A stretch of 5,286 nucleotides of DNA from Desulfurobacterium sp. GTDB lineage: Bacteria > Aquificota > Aquificia > Desulfurobacteriales > Desulfurobacteriaceae. The stretch spans positions 1 through 5,286 of the forward strand of contig QNYI01000026.1 of NCBI GenBank assembly GCA_003978805.1, in the 5' to 3' direction. A program made the position numbers and the translations under genes. The notes under the pieces are model-generated. The model was given only the letters and a program-made list of their open reading frames with translations, had not been told where the DNA came from and searched no databases. This document shows positions 1 to 5,286 of this stretch, in pieces; within the stretch, counting starts at the first letter, position 1; the number at the start of each line of letters is the position of its first letter.

Positions 1-141
1 TAAGCCAATTACAATTTTGACCAAATGTTTTTTTAGTAAAGCAGCATATAGTCCTATAATTATCAGCATGATTGCCGAACCATAGACTGCAATTGTAATC
101 AGGTCTTTATATTTAATAAAAATGTCGTTAAATTCGTTCAT
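1..141 (-). CDS. mnhC: MnhC/MrpC-like antiporter subunit, N-terminal fragment
   Basis: The 47 codons visible before the left edge begin MNEFNDIFIKYKDLITIAVY and continue into a hydrophobic segment (about residues 15-35) followed by a KKHLVKIVIGL stretch. That pattern (first membrane helix, short basic loop, then the IGL that opens helix 2) is typical of the NuoK-like MnhC/MrpC family, a small three-helix subunit of Mrp Na+/H+ antiporters and of related Mbh/Mbx modules. It lies 35 bases downstream of the MnhB domain, which matches the conserved mnhB-mnhC order. The ATG at 139-141 is chosen because it gives the expected N-terminus length. The bases before it (ATAAAGATT) are A/T-rich with no clear Shine-Dalgarno sequence, unlike most genes to the right. 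The gene is cut by the window edge. The family assignment is fairly secure given the neighbour, but whether the complex is an antiporter or a hydrogenase-linked module cannot be decided here. Confidence 0.75.
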   Translation of the reverse strand, partial: MNEFNDIFIKYKDLITIAVYGSAIMLIIIGLYAALLKKHLVKIVIGL

Positions 142-176
142 AATCTTTATAGTATTTCTACAAACTTATATAATAA

Positions 177-596
177 TTAGTTTTTTTGTCTCGGTTTGAT
201 TTTTAATAATATGTCAAGGACATTGGTCAATTCTGTTGCTACTTTAATACCAATAAAAATGTAGATTAGTGGAATCAATCCACCACTAACCAAATCGTTT
301 AGGTTACCTGTCCAGCCTACATTTTGTAAGAAAGAACCATATTTGAACAAACCAAATAGTCCAATGCCTACAAATGCTAAACCTGCTATACTTTCTAACC
401 AAACCATTACGTTATGATTGGTGTTAAATCGTTTATAAGTCATCAACATTAACAAAAAACCTGTTGCTATGATAGCACCTCCTTGAAAACCTCCACCTGG
501 CGTTAAATGTCCGTGAATAAATACGTACACTCCCAAAAGAACAACTAATGGGAATAATATTCTAGATCCGGTTGATACTAAACTTGAAGCAGGTTT
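177..596 (-). other. mnhB: MnhB/MrpB domain lacking its own start
   Basis: This is the 3' part of the chimeric frame, residues ~590-728. It carries the hallmark motif GHLTPGGGFQGG (618-629), which is characteristic of MnhB/MrpB subunits of multisubunit Na+/H+ antiporters (also MbhF-like subunits). Four hydrophobic segments fit the family topology: about 602-616, 627-642, 654-674 and 691-708. The end is basic (KIKPRQKN). About 139 residues is the normal size for the whole subunit, so the domain looks nearly complete and only its first few residues and start codon are missing. Leucine codons are mostly TTA/TTG (17 of 22 by my count), unlike the gltB part. The next gene downstream is mnhC, as expected for an mrp operon. 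The sodium/proton exchange role comes from the family; the start of the native gene is not in the window. Confidence 0.85.
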
Positions 597-2363
597 TGAA
601 AGTCTTTCAACTCCTTCTTCCTCTATGGCCTTTTCAACTTTTAAGAAGAGCTCGTCAATACCTTCTCTCAGCGAGCTCTTAAACTCCATCGGGAAGGTTC
701 TTACCTTGAGGAAACCGGCACTCTTTATCTCTTCAAGCTCAGAGGGAGTCAGCAGGGGAGAATCTACCTCTATTCGGCGGGGGAGCTCCCGGGGGAGCTC
801 TAAAAAGTTCACTTTTGCGCCGAGCCGTAAAGAGAGGGACATCACAGCCTTTTCCCTTATTGGGTCAATAGGTGGGTTCGTAACCTGAGCAAAACGTTGC
901 TTGAAGTGTCTAAAGAGAAGGTAAGGCCTATCAAGGAGGTTGGGAATGGGAGTATCATCTCCCATTGAAAAGACCGGCTCTTTACCCATCTCGGCCATAT
1001 ATTCAACGACCTCTTCAAGCTCCTCCCTTGAGTAGCAAAAACTTACAAGCTTTTTGACCATATCTTCTGAAGGCTTCGGCTCCACCTTTTTAAGCTTCTT
1101 GAGCCTGTAAAGCTTCCTCCTTACTTCCCTCTCCAAGCTAAACTCGGAAGCTATCCTCTCAAGGATCTCCCTTCCCTTTTCAACCTTTTTCTCCTGAGGG
1201 TCAACGAGGAGGGTCTCGCCGGGCATAAGCCTTCCCGACTCTAATACCTCCCCAAAGGTGACATCCGTCATCCCGACTTCTGAGCCGAAAATGACCTCGC
1301 CGGACTCAGTAATGATGTACCTTGCCGGCCTCAGACCGTTCCTGTCAAGCTTTCCGCCGACAACTCTACCGTCGGTAAAAACAACGGCTGCAGGACCGTC
1401 CCAAGGCTTCATCAGGAAACTTGCGTACTGGAAAAAGGCCTTAACATCTTCAGAGATTCCTTCAAGGAGCTCCCACGCCGGCGGTATCAGAACGTTAATG
1501 GCAACCACAGGGTCTATACCGGCAACGACCATGAGCTCAAAGACCTTGTCAAGGGAGGCAGAGTCGCTTTCTCCGCCTTCAACTAAGGGTAGGACCTCTT
1601 TTATCCTCTTTCCAAAGGTCGGAGACTCCAAAATCGGCTCCAGAACCTTCATGAAGTTCCTGTTGGCAGTTATCGTATTTATTTCACCGTTGTGGGCTAT
1701 GAGCCTTAAAGGCTGTGCCAGAGACCACTTAGGGTTTGTATTGGTTGAATACCTCTGATGGAATAGGACAAAGGAGCTCTCTAAGCTCTCCTCCTGTAGG
1801 TCTAAGTAGAACTTCTTAAGGTCTGGAGCAAGGAGCATCCCCTTGTAGACAACTAAGGTGTCAGAAAGAGAAACGACGTAGTTTTCCGGAGAAATCTCCC
1901 TCAGCTTCCTCTCAAGTTTCCTCCTTAAAAGGTAAACCTGCGGTAAATCCAAGGTAGAGGGCGCTATCACCTGATAGATTTCGGGGAGGACTCTCCTTGC
2001 AATTTCACCGCACTCTTTTCTATTTACCGGAACTTCCCTTAAGACGCAATCTCCAAAGGAACTCCTACACTCCTCATCTATCACGTTGAGAGCTCTGTCA
2101 ACGTCTCCGCTTAAAAAGAAAGTTCCGACGACTACCCTCTCCGCCTCAAAGTCTTCCCTTATTCTCTTGGCCTCCTTAAGGAAAAAGTGGTGAGGAAGCT
2201 GAAAGAGGATACCTGAGCCGTCCCCCGTCCTTCCGTCTGAGAGGGTAGCTCCCCGGTGGGTCAAGTTTGAAACGGCCTCAAGGGCTTTCTCTATCACTTT
2301 AAAGGAGCTCTTTCCTTCTACATCTGCGATAAAACCCACTCCGCAGGAATCCCTAAACTTCAT
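177..2363 (-). CDS. gltB: Chimeric frame: glutamate synthase large subunit N-terminal part joined to MnhB
   Basis: Residues 1-588 are the N-terminal part of the NADPH/ferredoxin glutamate synthase large subunit, which transfers the glutamine amide to 2-oxoglutarate. The class II glutamine amidotransferase domain covers about residues 7-400: nucleophile Cys7 in DSCGVGF, HRGATLSDGRTGDGSG at 36-51, HQRYSTNT at 202-209, AHNGEINT at 223-230, GGESDSASLD at 263-272 and GGKLDRNGLRPARY at 336-349. The central domain starts with MGDDTPIPNL (467-476) and includes the PYLLFRHFKQRFAQVTNPPI stretch (480-499). It then stops near residue 588. The FMN and Fe-S binding synthase domain and the GXGXG domain, normally another ~900 residues, are absent, so the product could not make glutamate. 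Residues ~590-728 are an unrelated MnhB membrane domain. The start has a good ribosome binding site (AAAGGAG, 5 bases upstream). Only six residues precede the catalytic Cys, so any propeptide is very short. The gltB part follows the phosphoesterase-like gene after 56 bases. The join is probably an assembly artefact. Confidence 0.85.
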   Translation of the reverse strand: MKFRDSCGVGFIADVEGKSSFKVIEKALEAVSNLTHRGATLSDGRTGDGSGILFQLPHHFFLKEAKRIREDFEAERVVVGTFFLSGDVDRALNVIDEECRSSFGDCVLREVPVNRKECGEIARRVLPEIYQVIAPSTLDLPQVYLLRRKLERKLREISPENYVVSLSDTLVVYKGMLLAPDLKKFYLDLQEESLESSFVLFHQRYSTNTNPKWSLAQPLRLIAHNGEINTITANRNFMKVLEPILESPTFGKRIKEVLPLVEGGESDSASLDKVFELMVVAGIDPVVAINVLIPPAWELLEGISEDVKAFFQYASFLMKPWDGPAAVVFTDGRVVGGKLDRNGLRPARYIITESGEVIFGSEVGMTDVTFGEVLESGRLMPGETLLVDPQEKKVEKGREILERIASEFSLEREVRRKLYRLKKLKKVEPKPSEDMVKKLVSFCYSREELEEVVEYMAEMGKEPVFSMGDDTPIPNLLDRPYLLFRHFKQRFAQVTNPPIDPIREKAVMSLSLRLGAKVNFLELPRELPRRIEVDSPLLTPSELEEIKSAGFLKVRTFPMEFKSSLREGIDELFLKVEKAIEEEGVERLSKPASSLVSTGSRILFPLVVLLGVYVFIHGHLTPGGGFQGGAIIATGFLLMLMTYKRFNTNHNVMVWLESIAGLAFVGIGLFGLFKYGSFLQNVGWTGNLNDLVSGGLIPLIYIFIGIKVATELTNVLDILLKIKPRQKN
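591..606. other. Junction between two unrelated sequences
   Basis: The frame passes from GltB-like to MnhB-like sequence around residues 587-591 (ERLSKP). GltB homologues normally continue at this point into a strand ending in an LSDR-type motif, which is missing. Upstream codons read as thermophile-style GltB, and downstream everything reads as MnhB. GC falls from roughly 45-55% to about 30% across this point. No direct repeat, insertion sequence end, tRNA or integrase site is visible at the join. The exact base cannot be fixed without both parental sequences; a short shared stretch could blur it by several bases. Confidence 0.75.
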
Positions 2364-2368
2364 TGTTA

Positions 2369-2375
2369 CTCCTTT
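2369..2375 (-). promoter_or_regulatory. Ribosome binding site for gltB
   Basis: On the minus strand AAAGGAG lies 5 bases before the ATG at 2361-2363. It fixes the gltB start at the Met six residues before the catalytic Cys, and it shows that the right-hand genome uses Shine-Dalgarno initiation. Confidence 0.8.
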
Positions 2376-2419
2376 GCGATGTTGTGTTTAATGGGAATCA
2401 ATTTTAACAAGATTTCAAA

Positions 2420-3004
2420 CTACAGGCGAATTATATACTTCCCCTTAGTGGAGGAAATATCCTCAAGGCCTATGAAAGTTGTATCTCCCATCTTCTCTTT
2501 CACGTACTCCCTTGAAGGGAAGAGGACATATCTGGGACGTGTTACTTCTAAAACCTCTTTAAAGACGCTTTTTTGAGGAGAGTCCGCAAGTAAAAGCAAG
2601 TCAAGCCTTTCAATACCAGAGTTCCTAAAGAGGACGAGAAGACCTTCTACATCCTCTCTAAAGAGGTAGTTGTTCTTCTTCTTGTCTAACTTCCCCCTTG
2701 CCTTTATCCACTCCTCACGGGTAAAACGTATAGTGGCAGGGTGGTAAACCCCACTTATCCCGGAAAAGCTAAATCCGGTCTTATAACGGAAAATTCTGGA
2801 AAGGAGGTCAACGCCGTCGCTCCTTGCCAAGACGTCAAGCCTATCGGAAAGTCCCCTAACAAAAAACCACTTTATCCCGAGCTTTAAAGGTCTTTCCAAC
2901 CCAAGAGGCCCTAAAACGAAAGTGAGCTCCGGCTCTGAAACCTCTACGAGTCCCTTCAACCTATCTACGTTTCCCTTTAAACTTCCAGTTACAAGGAACT
3001 CCAT
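2420..3004 (-). CDS. Degenerate metallophosphoesterase-like protein (CWF19/Drn1 N-terminal-like)
   Basis: This 194-residue soluble protein appears to have the calcineurin-like phosphoesterase layout with its metal ligands lost. VTGSLKGNVDRL (5-16) sits where active enzymes have GD-x-HGN. FVRGLSDRL (48-56) replaces the GN-H-D/E motif. FSGISGVYHP (80-89) matches the usual SGxxG strand. LDLLLLADSP (134-143) replaces the DILLTH-PP motif, and RPRYVLFPS (156-164) replaces the GHxH motif. From memory, the order 'FREDV..L', 'LDLLL..SP', 'RPRY..', 'TTFIGL', 'KGKYIIRL' resembles the N-terminal domain of eukaryotic CWF19L1/Drn1, a catalytically degenerate relative of lariat debranching enzyme. The ATG at 3002-3004 is the only sensible start because an in-frame TAA lies one codon upstream. 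The ribosome binding site is weak (AAAGAAA-like). The gene follows the PHP phosphoesterase gene by 36 bases and precedes gltB, so it is probably co-transcribed. The fold is likely; the function is unknown and catalysis is doubtful. Confidence 0.6.
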   Translation of the reverse strand: MEFLVTGSLKGNVDRLKGLVEVSEPELTFVLGPLGLERPLKLGIKWFFVRGLSDRLDVLARSDGVDLLSRIFRYKTGFSFSGISGVYHPATIRFTREEWIKARGKLDKKKNNYLFREDVEGLLVLFRNSGIERLDLLLLADSPQKSVFKEVLEVTRPRYVLFPSREYVKEKMGDTTFIGLEDISSTKGKYIIRL

Positions 3005-3040
3005 CGCTTATTTCTTTAACCACATACCCGGAATTATTCC

Positions 3041-3895
3041 CTACCCAACGCTTCCCCTAAGGGGTAGTTTAACATCTTTAACCGTTACATTCAAAAACCC
3101 GAGGTCTATGCAGGGCTTGTTTTCGCCGTGAAAGTCTGAACCGCCGGTGTAAAGAAGGTTTAGCTCCTCACACATCTCCTTAAATACAACAACGTCCTCG
3201 GCCTTGTGCTTGTAGTGGTAGACCTCAATGCCTGAGATTCCCTCCTCCCTTGCTTTCTTTAAAAAGCAAAAGAGTTCTCTATAGGAAAGGCCGAGGGTTA
3301 CAGGGTGAGCTATTACGGCTATTCCTCCGGCTTCCCTTATAAGCCTTGTAACCTCCCTGTAGTCCATCTTCTCCCGTCTAACTTTTAGGGAAGAGAGGAA
3401 ATCTATCGCCTCTTCCCTATCTCTAAAGTAACCTTTCTCAATTAAAAGCTTGGCTATGTTTGGCTTTCCAAAGTTAGTTCCGCACCTTCTTACCATCTCA
3501 GAGTAGGAGATGTCGTAGCCGAGCTCCTCAAGGCGGTAAAGGAGCTCCTCGTTCCTCTTTACCCGCGATTTATGGAAAAACTCCGTAAGCTCTTTCATAG
3601 GCTCAGATTCAGGATCAAAGTAGTAGCCGAGAATGTGGAACTCCCTCCTTCTCCTTCCCTTTCCCAAAAAGGAAGTATCGGCGGTTACCTCTATTCCCGG
3701 GATAACGTTAACGCCGAGCTCCCTTCCTCTATTTATAGCTTCAGAAATTCCGTTAGTTGTATCGTGGTCTGTAAGGGAAAGTATGGAAATCCCTTTTCTC
3801 TTTGCCTCTTCAACTATCTCAGACGGAGAGAAAGAGCCATCTGAAGCGGTGGAGTGGGTGTGAAGGTCTACTTTCTGCACAGGAATGCAGTCCAT
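3041..3895 (-). CDS. PHP-domain phosphoesterase, YciV/TrpH (RNase AM) type
   Basis: This 284-residue PHP-family metal-dependent phosphoesterase belongs to the COG0613 group. Characterised members (E. coli YciV/RnmM, also called TrpH) hydrolyse 3',5'-nucleoside bisphosphates and trim short 5'-monophosphate RNA ends. The expected metal ligands are all present: DLHTHS (10-15, His12 and His14), Asp19 in SDGS, LTDHD (41-45, His44), PGIEVTA (66-72, Glu69), FHILGY (86-91, His87), IAHP (195-198, His197) and SDFHG (253-257, Asp254 and His256). The insert between PGIEVTA and IAHP carries the helical GKPNIAKLLIEKGY region (143-156) seen in this subfamily. Length is normal. The ATG at 3893-3895 overlaps the prmA end by 28 bases and has GGAGGA 6 bases upstream; a GTG at 3878-3880 is possible but less well placed. 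Position directly after prmA implies translational coupling. The catalytic class is secure; the exact substrate is inferred from the family. Confidence 0.88.
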   Translation of the reverse strand: MDCIPVQKVDLHTHSTASDGSFSPSEIVEEAKRKGISILSLTDHDTTNGISEAINRGRELGVNVIPGIEVTADTSFLGKGRRRREFHILGYYFDPESEPMKELTEFFHKSRVKRNEELLYRLEELGYDISYSEMVRRCGTNFGKPNIAKLLIEKGYFRDREEAIDFLSSLKVRREKMDYREVTRLIREAGGIAVIAHPVTLGLSYRELFCFLKKAREEGISGIEVYHYKHKAEDVVVFKEMCEELNLLYTGGSDFHGENKPCIDLGFLNVTVKDVKLPLRGSVG

Positions 3896-4665
3896 TCTCC
3901 TTCCTCCAGCTCTTTCACTACTTTGAAACCTAAGGACTTTAAAGAGTTAACGAAACCGTCCCTCTGAGCCTTTAAAATCCCCGAGAGGATAACCCAGCCG
4001 AGAGCCCTCTCCTTGATAGACGGCAAAAGGGGTTCAAGGATGTGCTTTTCTATATTGGCGACAACAACGTCAAACTTACCGTCAACTTTATCTACGCTCC
4101 CCTTAATCACTTCTATTCCGGAAACGCCGTTAAGGGAACTATTTAGCTCAACCTCTTCCCTCACATCCTCAACGTCACAGCCTACAACTTCCCCTGCCCC
4201 GAGCTTTTTAGCAAGGACTGAAAGGATTCCACTCCCGATTCCAACGTCCAAAAAAGAGTCCTTAGGCTTTAAAACCTCCTCAATTAGCCTCATTGAGAGC
4301 TTCGTCGTCTCGTGTGTCCCAGTCCCAAAGGCCTTTCCCGGGTAGATGTAAATGGCAAGTGCCCCTTCGGGGACTTGAAATTCATCCCTCATCCAAGAGG
4401 GAACAACGAAAATCCTCTCACTCACCCTTACCGGCTTAAAGTGCTTTTTCCACTCCTCGTTCCAGTCCCGGGACTCAAGGAAGTAGACCTTTACCGCCCT
4501 CTCTTCTACCTCTGTAGGCAAGGATATCTCCTCTGGAAAGTAAGCCTTAAACTCTCTTTCATTAACCTCCTCTATCCCGAGACAGCCGAAAGAAAAGAGT
4601 TCTCCCTCTAAGAGCTCCTTATCCGGCGGAGGGAGGGAAAATACGAACACCTTAAACCTCTTCAT
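3868..4665 (-). CDS. prmA: Ribosomal protein L11 methyltransferase
   Basis: PrmA uses S-adenosylmethionine to methylate ribosomal protein L11 on the ribosome stalk base. This 265-residue copy has the family layout: a short N-terminal ferredoxin-like substrate-recognition domain (about 1-60), a linker with RDWNEEWKKHFKP (66-78), then a class I methyltransferase domain. PGKAFGTGTHETT (109-121) is the diagnostic PrmA motif. LDVGIGSGIL (139-148) is the SAM-binding glycine loop, with Ile where the usual motif has Cys. GEVVGCDVE (158-166) holds the acidic residue expected to contact the SAM ribose, VVANI (201-205) is the catalytic-loop region, and LSGIL (227-231) follows. Length is nearer to short thermophile versions than to the ~293-residue E. 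coli protein. The ATG at 4663-4665 overlaps the alr end by 14 bases, with AGAGGA 9 bases upstream. The last codons overlap the PHP gene by 28 bases. Identification is firm. Confidence 0.95.
   Translation of the reverse strand: MKRFKVFVFSLPPPDKELLEGELFSFGCLGIEEVNEREFKAYFPEEISLPTEVEERAVKVYFLESRDWNEEWKKHFKPVRVSERIFVVPSWMRDEFQVPEGALAIYIYPGKAFGTGTHETTKLSMRLIEEVLKPKDSFLDVGIGSGILSVLAKKLGAGEVVGCDVEDVREEVELNSSLNGVSGIEVIKGSVDKVDGKFDVVVANIEKHILEPLLPSIKERALGWVILSGILKAQRDGFVNSLKSLGFKVVKELEEGEWTAFLCRK
3902..3907 (-). promoter_or_regulatory. Ribosome binding site for the PHP gene, inside prmA
   Basis: On the minus strand GGAGGA lies 6 bases before the ATG at 3893-3895, within the last codons of prmA (the EEGEW region). 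It supports the ATG over the downstream GTG at 3878-3880 and suggests translational coupling. Confidence 0.7.
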
Positions 4666-5286
4666 ACCTGTAAATCCTCTTAACCCTCGGACTTATGTCG
4701 CACATAACTTCATAGGGAATCGTCCCGGCAAGCTCGGCAAGCTCATCAAAGGTTATCCCTTCACCGCTAACAACGGCCGTATCTCCCTTTTTAACGGGAA
4801 CGCCTTCAACAGAGACAACAGTCATGTCCATACAGATTCTTCCCCTTACGGGACAGCGCCTTCCCTTGATAAGAACAGAACCCTTATTTGAAAGACTCCT
4901 TAAAAGACCGTCGGCGTAACCGAAGGCTATAACTGCAACCTTCTCACTCCCCTTAGTCCTGTAGGTCTTTGCGTAAGAAACGGGGAAGTTGGGAGGGAGC
5001 TCCTTAACGCTTATTACTTTCGCTTTCACTTCCATAACTTGGCGAAGCTTTACTTCGTAACCTTTATAGGGCACTGAACCGTAAAGGGCAAGACCTACCC
5101 GACAGTGGGTAAGGAAGGAGTCAAACTTTTTGGGAACCGCAGCGCTGTTGTCAACGTGAACGGCAACGTTTGGTTTAAACCTTTTAATCTTCTCCACGAA
5201 CTCCTTAAACCTTAGAAACTGATAGCGGGTAAACTCCTCATCGCAGTCTGCAGAGGAGAAGTGACTCATAACTCCAGTAACGGGTA
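4652..5286 (-). CDS. alr: Alanine racemase, C-terminal part
   Basis: Alanine racemase is the PLP enzyme that makes D-alanine for peptidoglycan. The visible part is open to the right edge: the codons before the internal ATG at 5267-5269 read PVTGV, giving the family's GVMSHFSSAD segment, so that Met is not the start. Counting that Met as 1: HVDNSAA (38-44) holds the PLP-phosphate-binding Ser42; CRVGLALYG (56-64) has Arg57, which contacts the PLP ring nitrogen; PVSYAKTYR (96-104) has Tyr99, matching the catalytic Tyr265 of the Geobacillus enzyme; FGYADG (116-121), RGRICMDMT (142-150) and ISPRVKRIY (192-200) follow, the last with Tyr200 matching Tyr354. The C-terminal beta domain is complete and ends RYEEV. 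The N-terminal part of the barrel with the PLP lysine lies outside the window. The gene overlaps prmA by 14 bases. Identification is firm. Confidence 0.95.
   Translation of the reverse strand, partial: PVTGVMSHFSSADCDEEFTRYQFLRFKEFVEKIKRFKPNVAVHVDNSAAVPKKFDSFLTHCRVGLALYGSVPYKGYEVKLRQVMEVKAKVISVKELPPNFPVSYAKTYRTKGSEKVAVIAFGYADGLLRSLSNKGSVLIKGRRCPVRGRICMDMTVVSVEGVPVKKGDTAVVSGEGITFDELAELAGTIPYEVMCDISPRVKRIYRYEEV
4675..4680 (-). promoter_or_regulatory. Probable ribosome binding site for prmA, inside alr
   Basis: On the minus strand AGAGGA lies 9 bases before the prmA ATG, within the last codons of alr (the RIYRYEEV region). The spacing is at the long end of normal, so prmA translation may depend partly on ribosomes finishing alr. 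Confidence 0.5.

Noticed and set aside
161..168. TAAGTTTG on the minus strand, matching the Bacteroidota -7 consensus TAnnTTTG, before mnhC.
   Set aside because: No matching upstream element is visible and the site sits in a 35-base gap within an operon-like order, so a chance match in AT-rich DNA is likely.
780..801. Short tandem-like repeat around GGGAGCTCCC / GGGGGAGCTC in gltB.
   Set aside because: It encodes ELPRELPRR within the central domain; the repetition is only two short units and is explained by the protein sequence.
177..2363. A genuine new GltB-MnhB fusion, for example a glutamine-sensing ion transporter.
   Set aside because: The break falls inside a folded domain, the catalytic half of GltB is lost, and composition and codon use change at the same point; an artefact or breakpoint explains all three.
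3030..3040. Near-perfect 11-base palindrome (GGAATTATTCC on the plus strand) just after the PHP stop codon.
   Set aside because: The arms are only 5 bases and AT-rich and there is no following T-run, so it is too weak for a terminator or a confident operator.
3054..3064. CCCCTAAGGGG inverted repeat.
   Set aside because: It lies inside the last codons of the PHP gene (the LPLRG region), has 4-base arms and no T-tract; coding sequence explains it.
625..4611. Several open frames of 65-166 codons on the plus strand (for example 1258-1758 and 4013-4345).
   Set aside because: All lie opposite clearly identified minus-strand genes, are Ser/Pro/Leu-rich as expected for antisense shadows of GAG/AAG-rich genes, and show no recognisable domain.
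5267..5269. ATG as the start of the right-most gene.
   Set aside because: The frame stays open to the window edge and the preceding codons (PVTGV) continue the alanine racemase GVMSHF segment, so this Met is internal and the gene is truncated by the window.

Overview
The window is a tightly packed, single-direction (minus strand) bacterial gene run, with an abrupt change of sequence character near position 600. Reading in the direction of transcription (right to left), it holds the C-terminal part of alanine racemase (alr, running off the right edge), ribosomal protein L11 methyltransferase (prmA), a PHP-domain phosphoesterase of the YciV/TrpH type, a degenerate metallophosphoesterase-like protein, and the first ~590 residues of the glutamate synthase large subunit (gltB). 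The open frame of gltB then runs straight into a complete-looking MnhB/MrpB membrane domain, followed by the start of mnhC/mrpC, which leaves the left edge.

Right part (about 600-5286): GC is moderate (sampled 60-base lines run about 43-55%). The proteins are rich in Lys, Glu and Arg and poor in Gln, starts are mostly preceded by purine-rich ribosome binding sites, and genes overlap by 14-28 bases or sit 36-56 bases apart. This fits a compact thermophilic bacterial genome. An Aquificota/Desulfurobacteriaceae-like source is my guess from composition and protein style, not a demonstrated assignment. The genes mix cell wall precursor supply (Alr), translation factor modification (PrmA), nucleotide or RNA-fragment turnover (PHP protein) and ammonia assimilation (GltB). 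This looks like a housekeeping run and not a dedicated pathway.

Left part (1 to about 600): GC drops to about 30% in sampled lines, leucine codons switch to TTA/TTG, and the one visible start (mnhC) has no clear Shine-Dalgarno sequence. The gene order mnhB-mnhC is normal for a Mrp-type Na+/H+ antiporter operon or the related Mbh/Mbx membrane modules. The lineage is clearly different from the right part.

The two parts join inside one open frame. GltB breaks off in its central domain, lacking the FMN/Fe-S synthase domain and the GXGXG domain, and MnhB lacks its own start codon. The simplest reading is a chimeric contig (two genomes joined during assembly). A real recombination or horizontal-transfer breakpoint is the less likely alternative. 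No RNA genes, CRISPR arrays, insertion sequences or convincing terminators were seen. The most biologically interesting intact gene is the small metallophosphoesterase-like protein at 2420-3004, which resembles the N-terminal domain of eukaryotic CWF19L1/Drn1 and has lost the metal ligands.
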